Source of the DNA: Tunturiibacter empetritectus
GTDB lineage: Bacteria; Acidobacteriota; Terriglobia; Terriglobales; Acidobacteriaceae
Direction of reading: 5' to 3'
Length of the DNA stretch: 64,000 bases
NCBI RefSeq assembly: GCF_014201375.1
Contig: NZ_JACHDZ010000001.1
Coordinates: 723,206 to 787,205, forward strand
Both the position numbers and the translations under genes were made by a program. Each line of letters begins with the position of its first letter. The first letter of the stretch is position 1. The notes under the pieces were generated by a model. That model was not told where the DNA came from. It did no database searches and worked only from the letters and a program-made list of their open reading frames with translations. Shown here in pieces: positions 56,257-64,000 of the stretch.

Positions 56257-58617
56257 ATGACTGACGTAAGTGTTCTTCCTCCCCAAGTTCTGCTGCATGT
56301 TGCCCAAACTCTCAACCTCCCGATGCACGGTCTGGTAGCGGTCATTACGCTTCTGGATGAGGGAGGGACGGTGCCTTTTATTGCGCGGTATCGCAAGGAG
56401 GCTACTGGCAATCTCGACGAGGTGCAGATTCGCGATATCGAGGAGAAGCTCGCTTACTTCCGCGATCTGGGTGCGCGGCGAGCTACGATTCTGGCTTCGA
56501 TTGCGGAGCAGGGCAAGCTGAGCGATGAGTTGAAGGCTCGGATCGAGGCGACTCTTGATAAGAGCGAGCTTGAGGATCTGTATCTTCCGTATCGGCCGAA
56601 GCGACGGACGAAGGCGACGATCGCTCGTGAGAAGGGGTTGGAGCCGCTCGCGCTTTATCTGTGGGAGCAGAAGGTTGGAGATGAGCCGCTGAGCTTGGTG
56701 GCTCCGCGGTTTGTCGATGGCGAGAAGGGCGTTGCTTCGGTGGAGGAGGCGCTTGAGGGCGCGAGACATATCGTTGCAGAGATGATTAGCGAGAGCGCAG
56801 ACCTGCGAAAGGCCGTTCGTGCGCTGATGTTTGATGAAGGCGTAGTTGTGAGCCGTAAGGCGTTGGACGCGGTGGATGAGCAGGAGAAGTTCAAGATGTA
56901 CTACGAGTATCGCGAGCCGGTGAAGACGATTCCGTCGCATCGGATGCTCGCGATTCGCCGCGGTGAGAGCGAGAACGTTCTTTATTTTTTGATTGAGTTG
57001 GAGACGGCACAGGCGGTGAGTGTGTTGCGGCGCGGAGCGCTGCGGGAGCAGGGGGACTGGACACCGCAGTTGGAGTTGGCCGTTGAGGATTGCTGGTCGC
57101 GGCTGCTGAACTCGTCGATCCAGGGCGAGCTGCGGCTGGAGTTGAAGAAGCGCTCGGATCTGGATGCGATCCAGGTATTTCGGGAGAACCTGCATCATCT
57201 GTTGCTGGCTCCGCCGGCGGGGCCAATCTCGGTGCTGGGGATTGATCCGGGGCAGAGGACCGGGTGCAAGGTTGCGGTGGTGGATGAGACGGGGAAGTTC
57301 CTCGCCAATGATGTGCTGTATCTGCATACGTCGAAGGGCGCTGCGGAGGCGGCGGGCAAGACGCTTGAGGCTCTGGTGGTGAAGCATCAGGTGAGGGCGA
57401 TTGCTATCGGGAATGGGACGGCTTCGCGGGAGACGGATGCGTTTGTGCGGGAGTTCCTGCGCGAGCGGGGGCTGGAGAAGATCTTCTCGGTGACGGTGAG
57501 CGAGTCGGGAGCGAGTATCTATTCGGCTTCGGATGTGGCGCGGCAGGAGTTTCCGGACCTCGACCTGACGGTGCGTGGGGCGATCTCGATCGCTCGGCGA
57601 TTGCAGGATCCTCTTTCGGAGCTGGTGAAGGTGGATCCGAAGTCGATTGGCGTTGGGCAGTATCAGCATGATGTGGATCAGAGGCAGTTGCAGCAGTCGC
57701 TGGAGACGGTGATTGAGAGCTGCGTGAATCGGGTCGGTGTTGATCTGAATACTTCGTCGTGGACTTTGTTGCGTTATGTTTCCGGCGTGACGGAGCGGAC
57801 GGCGCTGAATATCGTGAGTTACCGAAACGAGCATGGCCGGTTTCGTTCGCGGACGCAGTTGATGAAGGTTCCTGGAATCGGGGCGAAGACGTTCGAGCAG
57901 GCTGCGGGATTTCTGCGGATTCGTGATGGAGAGAATCCGCTGGATATGACTGCTGTTCATCCGGAGTCTTATGCGGTGGTGGAGCAGATTGCGGCTTCGT
58001 TGAAGGCTCCGGTGGAGGAGTTGATCAAGAGTCCGCAGCTGCTCGAGAAGGTGGATAAAAGCGCGGTTTCGGCGGGGAGTTTTACGCTGAACGACATTCT
58101 GGAGGAGTTGAAGAAGCCGGGACGCGATCCGCGGGACAAGTTTGTTGCGCCGAGCTTCAACGAGAGTGTGCGGGAGCTGTCGGATGTGATGCCGGATATG
58201 GTGCTGGAAGGTGTGGTGACGAATGTGACCAAGTTTGGTGCGTTCGTCGATATCGGGGTGCACCAGGATGGGCTGGTGCATATCAGTGAGCTGTCGGTGA
58301 AGTTCATCAAGGATCCCTCTGAGGCTGTGAAGGCTGGGCAGATTGTGAAGGTGAAGGTGCTGTCTGCGGATGCGAAGACGAAGCGGATTGCGCTTTCGAT
58401 CAAGGCGCTGCACGAGCCTGGGCCGAGAGGTGTTCGTCCTGCAGACGGTGGTGCTCGGGGTGGGGCGTCTCCCAAGGAGCAGGGGCCGAAGGAGCAGGGA
58501 AGGCCGACGGGGAAGACTCAGGTTCAGGGGAAGGCTCATGCTGTTGCTCCGGTGAAGGCTCCGATCTCTTTCGATGACAAGCTAGCGATGCTGTCTTCCA
58601 AGTGGAAGGGGCAGTAG
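56257..58617 (+). CDS. tex: Tex family transcription accessory / RNA-binding protein
   Basis: A 786-residue Tex protein. The helical N-terminal domain contains GTVPFIARYRKEATG and LEDLYLPYRPKRRTKA. A YqgF/RNase-H-like domain follows (IDPGQRTGCKVAVVD at about 330), then helix-hairpin-helix motifs (FRSRTQLMKVPGIGAKTFEQ) and an S1 domain near the C terminus (VTNVTKFGAFVDIGVHQDGL). Tex binds nucleic acid and affects transcription and stress fitness. The last 70 residues are a Gly/Lys/Pro-rich tail. It lies 112 bases after polA. A good intrinsic terminator is about 180 bases downstream. Confidence 0.95.
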   Translation: MTDVSVLPPQVLLHVAQTLNLPMHGLVAVITLLDEGGTVPFIARYRKEATGNLDEVQIRDIEEKLAYFRDLGARRATILASIAEQGKLSDELKARIEATLDKSELEDLYLPYRPKRRTKATIAREKGLEPLALYLWEQKVGDEPLSLVAPRFVDGEKGVASVEEALEGARHIVAEMISESADLRKAVRALMFDEGVVVSRKALDAVDEQEKFKMYYEYREPVKTIPSHRMLAIRRGESENVLYFLIELETAQAVSVLRRGALREQGDWTPQLELAVEDCWSRLLNSSIQGELRLELKKRSDLDAIQVFRENLHHLLLAPPAGPISVLGIDPGQRTGCKVAVVDETGKFLANDVLYLHTSKGAAEAAGKTLEALVVKHQVRAIAIGNGTASRETDAFVREFLRERGLEKIFSVTVSESGASIYSASDVARQEFPDLDLTVRGAISIARRLQDPLSELVKVDPKSIGVGQYQHDVDQRQLQQSLETVIESCVNRVGVDLNTSSWTLLRYVSGVTERTALNIVSYRNEHGRFRSRTQLMKVPGIGAKTFEQAAGFLRIRDGENPLDMTAVHPESYAVVEQIAASLKAPVEELIKSPQLLEKVDKSAVSAGSFTLNDILEELKKPGRDPRDKFVAPSFNESVRELSDVMPDMVLEGVVTNVTKFGAFVDIGVHQDGLVHISELSVKFIKDPSEAVKAGQIVKVKVLSADAKTKRIALSIKALHEPGPRGVRPADGGARGGASPKEQGPKEQGRPTGKTQVQGKAHAVAPVKAPISFDDKLAMLSSKWKGQ

Positions 58618-58661
58618 TCCCGTTTCTTATCGACATGGAGGCGACCCCCTCCCCCCTCCTA

Positions 58662-58675
58662 TTACACGCGTGTAA
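58662..58675. promoter_or_regulatory. Perfect 14-base palindrome
   Basis: TTACACGCGTGTAA is perfectly symmetric with a central CG, as in operators bound by dimeric regulators. It is 45 bases after the tex stop and 119 bases before the terminator. Confidence 0.45.
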
Positions 58676-58793
58676 GTTATTTGTAATCAGCTGCTTGTGA
58701 GCCAAGAGGGTCTGTAAAAACGTCTTAACAAAGGGGTTACTTGCAGAATCGTCATTCCAAAAGACTTAGGTTCGTTTGTGGTTACAAAAGGAG

Positions 58794-58819
58794 TGCCCCG
58801 CTTTCGCGGGGCATTTTTC
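58794..58819 (+). terminator. Rho-independent terminator
   Basis: TGCCCCGC and GCGGGGCA form an 8-base GC-rich stem with a TTTC loop, followed by TTTTT. It would end transcription from tex or from a small RNA starting between the two. Confidence 0.88.
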
Positions 58820-59007
58820 TGCTCATTAATTCAAATCTAAAGGATTGGGCATAACTAATGCGCAACGTGAATTCCCGCGAATGACGCGGGTTTTGGTGAG
58901 TTTGGGGCTTGACACGTGATTTTGCCGTGATTTTTGAAGTAGAGGCAGGGGATTTTTTACTTCGATTGGAGACGGCAAAGTCGAAGGTAGTGAAGGCAAA
59001 GGCAAAG

Positions 59008-59080
59008 ACGAAATACGGGGATCCTTCGACTGCGTGACTCACAAAGTGCCGTGAGTCACTTCGGCTCAGGATGACGGTGT
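59008..59080. repeat. Stem-loop repeat element, copy A
   Basis: It begins ACGAAATACGGGG and contains GTGACTCAC (59034-59042), an 8-base loop and GTGAGTCAC (59051-59059). TTCGG and GGATGACGG follow. The frame is shared with copies B and C, but the stem sequence is its own. Confidence 0.7.
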
Positions 59081-59165
59081 CGTGGGTGGTGTTGTGGAAA
59101 GGCGAAGACAACTGCAACTGCAAAGGTACGTGCAACTGCGCAGGCAACTGGAAAAGCAGAGACGA

Positions 59166-59292
59166 AGACGAAATACGGGGGTCTTGACGGATACTGCAGC
59201 ATGTATCGGTTCGCTGCAACTGAGAGCTGTAGCCGCAATCCGCTGCGCGGCTCACGATAGGACTGTGAGCCGCTTCGGTCGAGATGACGCTT
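59166..59292. repeat. Stem-loop repeat element, copy B
   Basis: It begins ACGAAATACGGGG and contains CTGCG, then GCGGCTCAC (59247-59255), the loop GATAGGACT and GTGAGCCGC (59265-59273). TTCGGTCGAGATGACG follows. About 65 extra bases separate its head from its stem compared with copy A. Confidence 0.7.
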
Positions 59293-59367
59293 GTTGTGCG
59301 GGTGCGAAGGAGAACAAGCAACGGCAAAGGACAAATGATGGTCCTTCGGCTACGCTTTCGGGGCGGA

Positions 59368-60414
59368 TTAGGTTCGCGTGGTGATTTGGGCGGTGCGGGC
59401 ATGCCAGATGTCGAGCAGGGTGGAGGCAATGGTGAAGATGACCGGGCCGAGGATGATGCCGAGGGGACCGAAGACTGCGATGCCACCGAGGATGGTGATG
59501 AGGATGATGGCGGTGTGGGAGCGCAGGTGTCCGCCGATGAGGGTGGGGTAGAGGATGTTGTCGATGGTGCTGACGATGAGTCCGCCCCAGATGGCGAGCA
59601 GGGCGGCCTTGCCCCAGTGGCCGTTGAGGCCGAGGTAGATGGCGATGGGTCCCCAGACTAGGAAGGCTCCGAAGGCCGGGATCATGGCGAAGGCGGTGAG
59701 GGTGATGGACCAGAGGATGACGCCGGGGACACCGAGAACCCAGAAGGCGAGACCGGCGAGGACTCCCTGTACGAGTGCGATGGCGAGGCGGCCGAGGAAG
59801 GTGGCGTAGATGGTGTCGTCGATGCGTTCGAGCAGCTCGCTGGTCTCGTCTTCGCGGAGGGGGATGAGGGAGCGGAGGGCGGTGAGGGCGAGCTGGCGGT
59901 CGCGAAAGAGGAAGAAGAGGAGGAAGAGCATGACGACCATCTCGGTGATGAGATGGACGGAGTTGCCGAGGACCATGGCCGCTTTGCTGCCGACGTAGGC
60001 TGCGGTGGTGCGGGCGGCGTTGTTGACGTCGATGGAGGCGGAGAAGGCTTCGATGCGGTTGGCGAGTGCGGGATGGTTGCCGATGTAGTCGGTGACGAGG
60101 TTCTGGGTGTTGGGGTTGCGTAGGGAGACGATGGCGCGGAGGGCTTGTTCGCCTAGCTCCTGTGCGAGGAAGAAGCCTGGGACGATGACGGCGAGGATGA
60201 CGAGGATGAGGGCGACGGTGGCGCAGGTGGTGCGGTGTGGGATGCGGGTGGAGAGCCAGTTGTAGGGGACCTCGGTAACGACCGCGAGCACGATGGCGCC
60301 GACGATGGCAGAGAAGAACGGGTGGAGGATTAAGGCGCAGAGGATGAGAGTGGCGAAGGTGAGAAGGTAGAGGGTGATTTGTCTCCAGGGTGGGGATTCT
60401 CTGCCTTCTTGCAT
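59368..60414 (-). CDS. AI-2E family (PerM/UPF0118) membrane transporter
   Basis: A 348-residue inner-membrane protein with about seven to eight helices. It has the family pattern of a two-helix start, a soluble loop (about 85-145) and a C-terminal bundle with LWGPIAIYLGLNGHW-like and GGLIVSTIDNILYPTLIGG segments, the latter a signature. Members export autoinducer-2 or act as Na+/H+ antiporters; which applies here is unknown. GGAG ten bases upstream supports the ATG. Repeat elements lie beyond its 3' end. Confidence 0.9.
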   Translation of the reverse strand: MQEGRESPPWRQITLYLLTFATLILCALILHPFFSAIVGAIVLAVVTEVPYNWLSTRIPHRTTCATVALILVILAVIVPGFFLAQELGEQALRAIVSLRNPNTQNLVTDYIGNHPALANRIEAFSASIDVNNAARTTAAYVGSKAAMVLGNSVHLITEMVVMLFLLFFLFRDRQLALTALRSLIPLREDETSELLERIDDTIYATFLGRLAIALVQGVLAGLAFWVLGVPGVILWSITLTAFAMIPAFGAFLVWGPIAIYLGLNGHWGKAALLAIWGGLIVSTIDNILYPTLIGGHLRSHTAIILITILGGIAVFGPLGIILGPVIFTIASTLLDIWHARTAQITTRT

Positions 60415-60522
60415 TGGGTAAGCACTCCAGTGGTTGGGTTAGATGCGAATGTAACTGGTATGGGCTGAGATTAGAATACGTTGACTATTGACGAATCGAG
60501 TAATGGTCGAGGAGGTTGGCTG

Positions 60523-60804
60523 ATGGCGCATCTTGAACCCTGGCTTGCAGTGGGTGTGTTGCTGTCGACGGCGGCGACCGACGCAGTGTATGTGATGTTC
60601 AACGCGGCGGTGTCGTCGCAGCGACGATTGCCGGCGGCTACGTGGAGCAGCGTGTGGTATCTGCTGTCGGCGTTTGCCGTGATCAGTTATACGAAGAACT
60701 GGGTCTATGTCTGCTTTGCGGCGGTGGGGTCATGGATTGGGGCTTATGTGTCGATGACGGTGTTGCGGCGGGCGAAGGGGCCGCGGGGGCCGGAGGCGGT
60801 TTAG
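60523..60804 (+). CDS. Small membrane protein, unknown function
   Basis: A 93-residue protein with three hydrophobic segments (about 6-28, 40-55 and 58-78) and a basic C-terminal tail. ATG at 60523 follows GAGGAGG at a good distance; the frame is open from a TTG at 60481, but that stretch is hydrophilic and overlaps the ribosome site. I do not recognise a family. It is divergent from the AI-2E-family gene and is followed by stem-loop copy C. Confidence 0.72.
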   Translation: MAHLEPWLAVGVLLSTAATDAVYVMFNAAVSSQRRLPAATWSSVWYLLSAFAVISYTKNWVYVCFAAVGSWIGAYVSMTVLRRAKGPRGPEAV

Positions 60805-60832
60805 GTTTGGAGATTTTGTGCAGCTGGAACGA

Positions 60833-60899
60833 GGCGAAATACAGGGATCTCTCCGCTGCGTCGCGCGATAAGGCTGCGCGACTTCGGTCGAGATGACGA
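60833..60899. repeat. Stem-loop repeat element, copy C
   Basis: It begins GCGAAATACAGGGATC and contains CTCCGCTGC, then GTCGCGC (60860-60866), the loop GATAAGGCT and GCGCGAC (60876-60882). TTCGGTCGAGATGACG follows. The loop and 3' flank match copy B although the stem differs. Confidence 0.7.
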
Positions 60900-60918
60900 T
60901 TGATCAGGGTGATCGGGG

Positions 60919-61833
60919 TCAGCGTTTTTTGAGGGCTTCGAGCTCGTCGAGGGTTCGGGGCCAGTCTTTGCCGAGGAGGCGGGAGAGGCTTCGGTCAGCG
61001 AGGACTTTGCCTCCTGTCTGACATTGGGCGCAGTAGTTGGTCTCGTTGTCGGCGTAGCGGATGCGTTGGATGGGTTGGCCGCAGGTGGGGCAGGGTTGGC
61101 CGAAGCGTCCGTGGACGGCCATGTCTTTGCGGAAGGCGGTGACTTTTTCGGGGAAGGCCTGGGCGGCTTCGGTGGTGAGGCGAGCTATCCAGAGCTGCAT
61201 GGTGTCGCGGGTGGCGTTGTAGAGGCGCTCCCACTGCTCTGGGCTTAGCTTCGCGGTTTGGAGGATGGGGGAGAGCTGGGAGGCATGGAGGATCTCGTCG
61301 GAGTAGGCGTTGCCGATGCCGGAGAGGATGCGAGGGTCGGTGAGGGCTCGCTTGAGGGTGCGGTTTTCGGTGGTGAGGGCGGTGCGGAAGTCTTCGAGGT
61401 TGGCGATGAAGGTGTGGCCCTGGAAGAGTTCGAGGCCGCCGGGGTCGATCTGTTGGGCGGCGGCCTGGTTGGCGAAGAGGTGGAGGGAGGCTCGGCGTTT
61501 GGAGCCGGCTTCGGTGAGGACGAGCGAGCCGTGGGGGAAGTCGAAGGCGGCGAGGTTGTTGCGGCCGCCTAGTTTTGCGCCGAGGGGACGCCAGTGGAGG
61601 CGGCCAGCGATCATGAGGTGCAGGACTAGCCAGATCCCGTTGTCGAACTCGAAGACGATGCGTTTGCCGATGCGGTGGAGGGCGCTTATGGTGTGGCCTT
61701 CGATCTCCTTGAGGGATGGGCGAACGGTTCGGAGGAGGAATGGGCTGGCTATGCGGAGGTGGGTAAGGGGCTGGCCGAGGATGCGTGGTTCGAGTGCTGA
61801 GAGATAGGCCGTGATGTCGGGTAGCTCTGGCAT
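60919..61833 (-). CDS. Formamidopyrimidine-DNA glycosylase family protein (Fpg/Nei)
   Basis: A 304-residue base-excision repair enzyme. It starts MPELPD, giving the catalytic Pro and Glu (the usual PELPE has Asp in the last place). It has [11 protein letters not shown] with the conserved Lys and a zinc finger CPTCG...CAQC followed by a Gln/Thr/Gly end, as in Fpg/Nei. It should remove oxidised bases and nick DNA. The Asp variant and length (Fpg is about 270) place it in a side branch, so 8-oxoG versus pyrimidine preference is unclear. It is 124 bases downstream of the sulfurtransferase gene on the same strand. Confidence 0.9.
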   Translation of the reverse strand: MPELPDITAYLSALEPRILGQPLTHLRIASPFLLRTVRPSLKEIEGHTISALHRIGKRIVFEFDNGIWLVLHLMIAGRLHWRPLGAKLGGRNNLAAFDFPHGSLVLTEAGSKRRASLHLFANQAAAQQIDPGGLELFQGHTFIANLEDFRTALTTENRTLKRALTDPRILSGIGNAYSDEILHASQLSPILQTAKLSPEQWERLYNATRDTMQLWIARLTTEAAQAFPEKVTAFRKDMAVHGRFGQPCPTCGQPIQRIRYADNETNYCAQCQTGGKVLADRSLSRLLGKDWPRTLDELEALKKR

Positions 61834-61956
61834 GGGCGTCAGCCTCGGATGAATTGTAGCGGAGGAGAGCGGTTGTCCTGTGGATGAGGCTGCAGATCGG
61901 AATCGATGTGTGGGGTACTCGGCGTGGCGTGCTGTTTCCCGTGGTGGTTGTAGAGG

Positions 61957-62793
61957 CTAGTCTTTTTCGATGATGGCGTCGGGTTGTTGGGCGTACTCGG
62001 CCCATGAGCCGTCGTAGAGACTGACGTTTTTTGCGCCGGCGAGCGAGAGGCCGAGGGCGATGACGGCAGCGGTGACTCCGGAGCCGCAGGTGGTGGTGAT
62101 GGGTTGGTGGAGGTCTACTTTTTTTGCGGCGAAGAGTTGCTGAAGTTTGTCTGCGGGTTTGAGGCGGCCGTCTTCCAGGAGTTCGGTGAAGGGGATGCTG
62201 GTGGCTCCGGGCATGTGGCCGGAGGAGAGGTTGGGGCGTGGCTCGGGGGCTGTGCCGTTGAAGCGGGCTGCGGAGCGGGCGTCGAGGATTTGTTGGTGGG
62301 TGGTGAGTTGTTCTTTGAGTTGGGCGAGGTTCTTTACGGCTTCGTGGTTGAGGTTGGCTTGGAAGGTGGCGGGTGCGCGGTGGGCGGGGCCGGATTCTGT
62401 TGGGAGGCCGGCTTCGGTCCAGGCGCGGAGGCCGCCGTCGAGGAGGTAGACGTTCTTCGCGCCCATCGTGCGGAGCATCCACCAGGCTCGGGGGGCGGAG
62501 AAGACACTTTCTTGCTCGTAGATGACGATGGTGGCGTTGTCGGCGATGCCGAGAGTGGACATGCTGCGAGAGAAGGCTTCGGCTGTGGGCAGCATATGGG
62601 GGAGAGGGCTGGAGTGGTCGGAGAGGTCTTCGATGTCGAAGAAGAGGGCGCCGGGGATGTGCTTGTCGAGGTAGCGGGCGCGGGTGTCGATGGGTGGGGT
62701 GACGCCGACGGGAGGGAGGGTGGCGTCGAGGATGATAGTGTTGGGATCCTGGAGGCGAGGGGACAGCCATTCGGGGGTGACTAGGGGATTCAT
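61957..62793 (-). CDS. sseA: 3-mercaptopyruvate/thiosulfate sulfurtransferase
   Basis: A 278-residue protein with two rhodanese domains. The first has DTRARYLDKHIPGALFFD and the second ILDARSAARFNG, GHMPGATSIPF and the active loop CGSGVTA, which is the 3-mercaptopyruvate type (thiosulfate rhodaneses have a basic residue after the Cys). It moves sulfur from mercaptopyruvate to thiols or cyanide in the cytoplasm. The ribosome site is weak. It stands upstream of the glycosylase gene and diverges from the TonB receptor. Confidence 0.92.
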   Translation of the reverse strand: MNPLVTPEWLSPRLQDPNTIILDATLPPVGVTPPIDTRARYLDKHIPGALFFDIEDLSDHSSPLPHMLPTAEAFSRSMSTLGIADNATIVIYEQESVFSAPRAWWMLRTMGAKNVYLLDGGLRAWTEAGLPTESGPAHRAPATFQANLNHEAVKNLAQLKEQLTTHQQILDARSAARFNGTAPEPRPNLSSGHMPGATSIPFTELLEDGRLKPADKLQQLFAAKKVDLHQPITTTCGSGVTAAVIALGLSLAGAKNVSLYDGSWAEYAQQPDAIIEKD

Positions 62794-62981
62794 GAGACTA
62801 GATTACTGTGTGGGTGGCTGAGGAAGGGGTGGAGGGCAAGTGTGGTCGTCCTTCGGCGATGCTTACATCTGAAGAATCGAGATATGGCACTCGGCGAGGT
62901 CGGACGCCGACGGATAATAAGCTTGGGTTCAGCGATGTGCGTTTTTGTGCGCCTGAATGGGATAGGCCCCGGGGTGCTTCC

Positions 62982-64000
62982 ATGAAGAGATGGGTCATTG
63001 CAATCTGTTTCGTTGCGCTGCCTGCGCTAGGTCAGGTAAATAACGGCGAATTGCATGTGGCGGTCACGGATCCGTCGGGCCATCCTGTGAAGACATCAGT
63101 TGCTGTGACGAGTACGGGGAATCAGTATGCCAATACGCTGAGCACGGACGCTTCGGGGAGGGTGGCAGTGAAGACGCTGCCTTACGGGCTTTACGTGATT
63201 CGCGTGCAGGAGCCTGGATTCAGCGCGGCGGTGCGGGCAGTTGAGGTGAGGTCGCCGATTCCTGCCGAGTGCAGTATTCCGCTTGAGATTGCACAGGTGG
63301 CGACGTCGGTCACGGTGGAGGATTCGGATACGTTGATCGATCCTCATAGCTCGTCTTCGATTATGCAGATTGGTTCGAAGCAGATTGAGGAGCGATTGAT
63401 TTCGCTGCCGGGTAGGTCCGTGCAGGATCTGGTGAACTCGCAGCCTGGCTGGCTGTATGAGGGGAATGCGGTGTTGCATCCTCGCGGGTCGGAGTACCAG
63501 ACGCAGTTTGTGATTGATGGAATTCCACTGACGGATAATCGCTCGCCCCGCTTTGGCCCTGAGGTTGAAGCGGATGATGTGAATTCAATGAGTATCTATA
63601 CGGCGGGTTTTCCGGCGGAGTATGGGCGGAAGATGGGTGGCGTCGTCGAGATCAATACGAAGAGAGAGACAAACGCCGGACTGCATGGGCAATTTGTTCT
63701 CTACGGTGGCAGCTATGACACGGCGGCTGGGTTTGGTCATGTGCAGGATGTCTGGGGTAAGAACACGTTAGGTGGAACGGCATCGGGTAGTATGACCAGC
63801 CGCTACCTGAATCCTGTGGTTCCGGAGAACTTTACGAATAAGGGAACCACGGGGCACTTTTCTGTCAGGTACGAGCGTGATTTTACGGAGAGGGATCGGT
63901 TGAGTGCGACGGTGCGGCACGAACTTTCGCGCTTTCTCATTCCGAATGAATTGCTGCAGCAGACTGCGGGACAGGTGCAGAACGGCGATAACTTTGAGAC
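62982..64000 (+). CDS. TonB-dependent receptor, Oar-like, cut by window end
   Basis: The frame from ATG at 62982 is open to the last base. It encodes a signal peptide (MKRWVIAICFVALPALGQ), a carboxypeptidase-regulatory-like domain (about 22-105, LHVAVTDPSGHPV ... LPYGLYVIRVQEPGF) and a plug region with SLPGRSVQDLVNSQPGWLYEG, GSEYQTQFVIDGIPL and GFPAEYGRKMGGVVEI. About 340 residues are visible; the barrel lies beyond the window. The plug differs from those of the receptors at 4853 and 29926. Substrate is unknown. Confidence 0.88.
   Translation, partial: MKRWVIAICFVALPALGQVNNGELHVAVTDPSGHPVKTSVAVTSTGNQYANTLSTDASGRVAVKTLPYGLYVIRVQEPGFSAAVRAVEVRSPIPAECSIPLEIAQVATSVTVEDSDTLIDPHSSSSIMQIGSKQIEERLISLPGRSVQDLVNSQPGWLYEGNAVLHPRGSEYQTQFVIDGIPLTDNRSPRFGPEVEADDVNSMSIYTAGFPAEYGRKMGGVVEINTKRETNAGLHGQFVLYGGSYDTAAGFGHVQDVWGKNTLGGTASGSMTSRYLNPVVPENFTNKGTTGHFSVRYERDFTERDRLSATVRHELSRFLIPNELLQQTAGQVQNGDNFE

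Larger units (their letters stand above)
58618..59007. other. Non-coding region after tex with palindrome and terminator
   Basis: No credible gene. It holds a perfect 14-base palindrome and an intrinsic terminator (both listed separately), with about 120 bases between them that could be a small transcript. Beyond the terminator the sequence is Lys/Gly-codon-like low complexity leading to the first stem-loop repeat. Confidence 0.4.

Noticed and set aside
55939..58539. An 866-codon open frame antisense to tex and the end of polA
   Set aside because: It is rich in Arg, Leu, His and Pro with no domain pattern, and lies entirely opposite two well-supported genes; it is a by-product of high-GC codon use.
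60995..62770. A 591-codon minus-strand frame across the glycosylase and sulfurtransferase genes
   Set aside because: Low-complexity Arg/Pro/His translation in a different frame of two recognised genes.

Overview
The window looks like the chromosome of an acidobacterium of the Terriglobia (Edaphobacter/Granulicella/Terriglobus type). The main signs are three Oar-like TonB-dependent receptors with an N-terminal carboxypeptidase-regulatory-like domain, a CRTAC1/ASPIC-UnbV protein next to a cytochrome-TPR protein, many secreted TPR proteins, high GC, and short palindromic repeats between genes. This is inferred from gene content; no rRNA is present.

Layout. (1) 1-13.2 kb is a glycan-use locus: a GH36 alpha-galactosidase (5' end outside the window), fucU and fucP for L-fucose, a large TonB receptor behind a strong promoter with a LacI-type palindrome, a translationally coupled TPR protein, and a secreted GH31 enzyme resembling alpha-xylosidases. 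Fucose, galactose and xylose together suggest side chains of a plant polymer such as xyloglucan. (2) 13.6-23.1 kb is a candidate lipid biosynthesis cluster: an MMPL exporter, a secreted protein of unknown function, a three-domain fatty acyl-AMP ligase/ACP/thioester reductase, a membrane desaturase and a cytochrome P450. (3) 23.7-33.3 kb holds a probable operon for CRTAC1, a pentaheme cytochrome-TPR protein, a small secreted protein and a TPR protein, facing a second TonB receptor. (4) 33.4-37.7 kb has an HTH-TOBE regulator, a mercuric-reductase-like flavoprotein, a DUF4126 membrane protein, a DUF1348 protein and a secreted esterase.

(5) 37.8-40.1 kb is a patatin gene lying between an intact tRNA-Cys and a 3' fragment of the same tRNA, in the geometry left by tRNA-targeted integration. 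(6) 40.1-64 kb is mostly housekeeping: a 1-Cys peroxiredoxin, a PhzF-like protein, a lone receiver domain, RecG, an MFS exporter, an ABC exporter pair, a porin, a DUF374 acyltransferase, QueA, DNA polymerase I, Tex, an AI-2E-family permease, an Fpg/Nei-type glycosylase, a sulfurtransferase, and the start of a third TonB receptor cut by the window end. This part carries most of the repeats: three stem-loop elements whose stems differ but whose frame is conserved, repeats flanking the porin, and two arrays of CACCAC/TGGT motifs spaced by about one helical turn upstream of queA and polA.

The most promising leads are the FAAL-ACP-reductase/desaturase/P450/MMPL cluster, the tRNA-Cys-bounded patatin segment, and the helically phased arrays. 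All calls come from reading the sequence; no database search was run.
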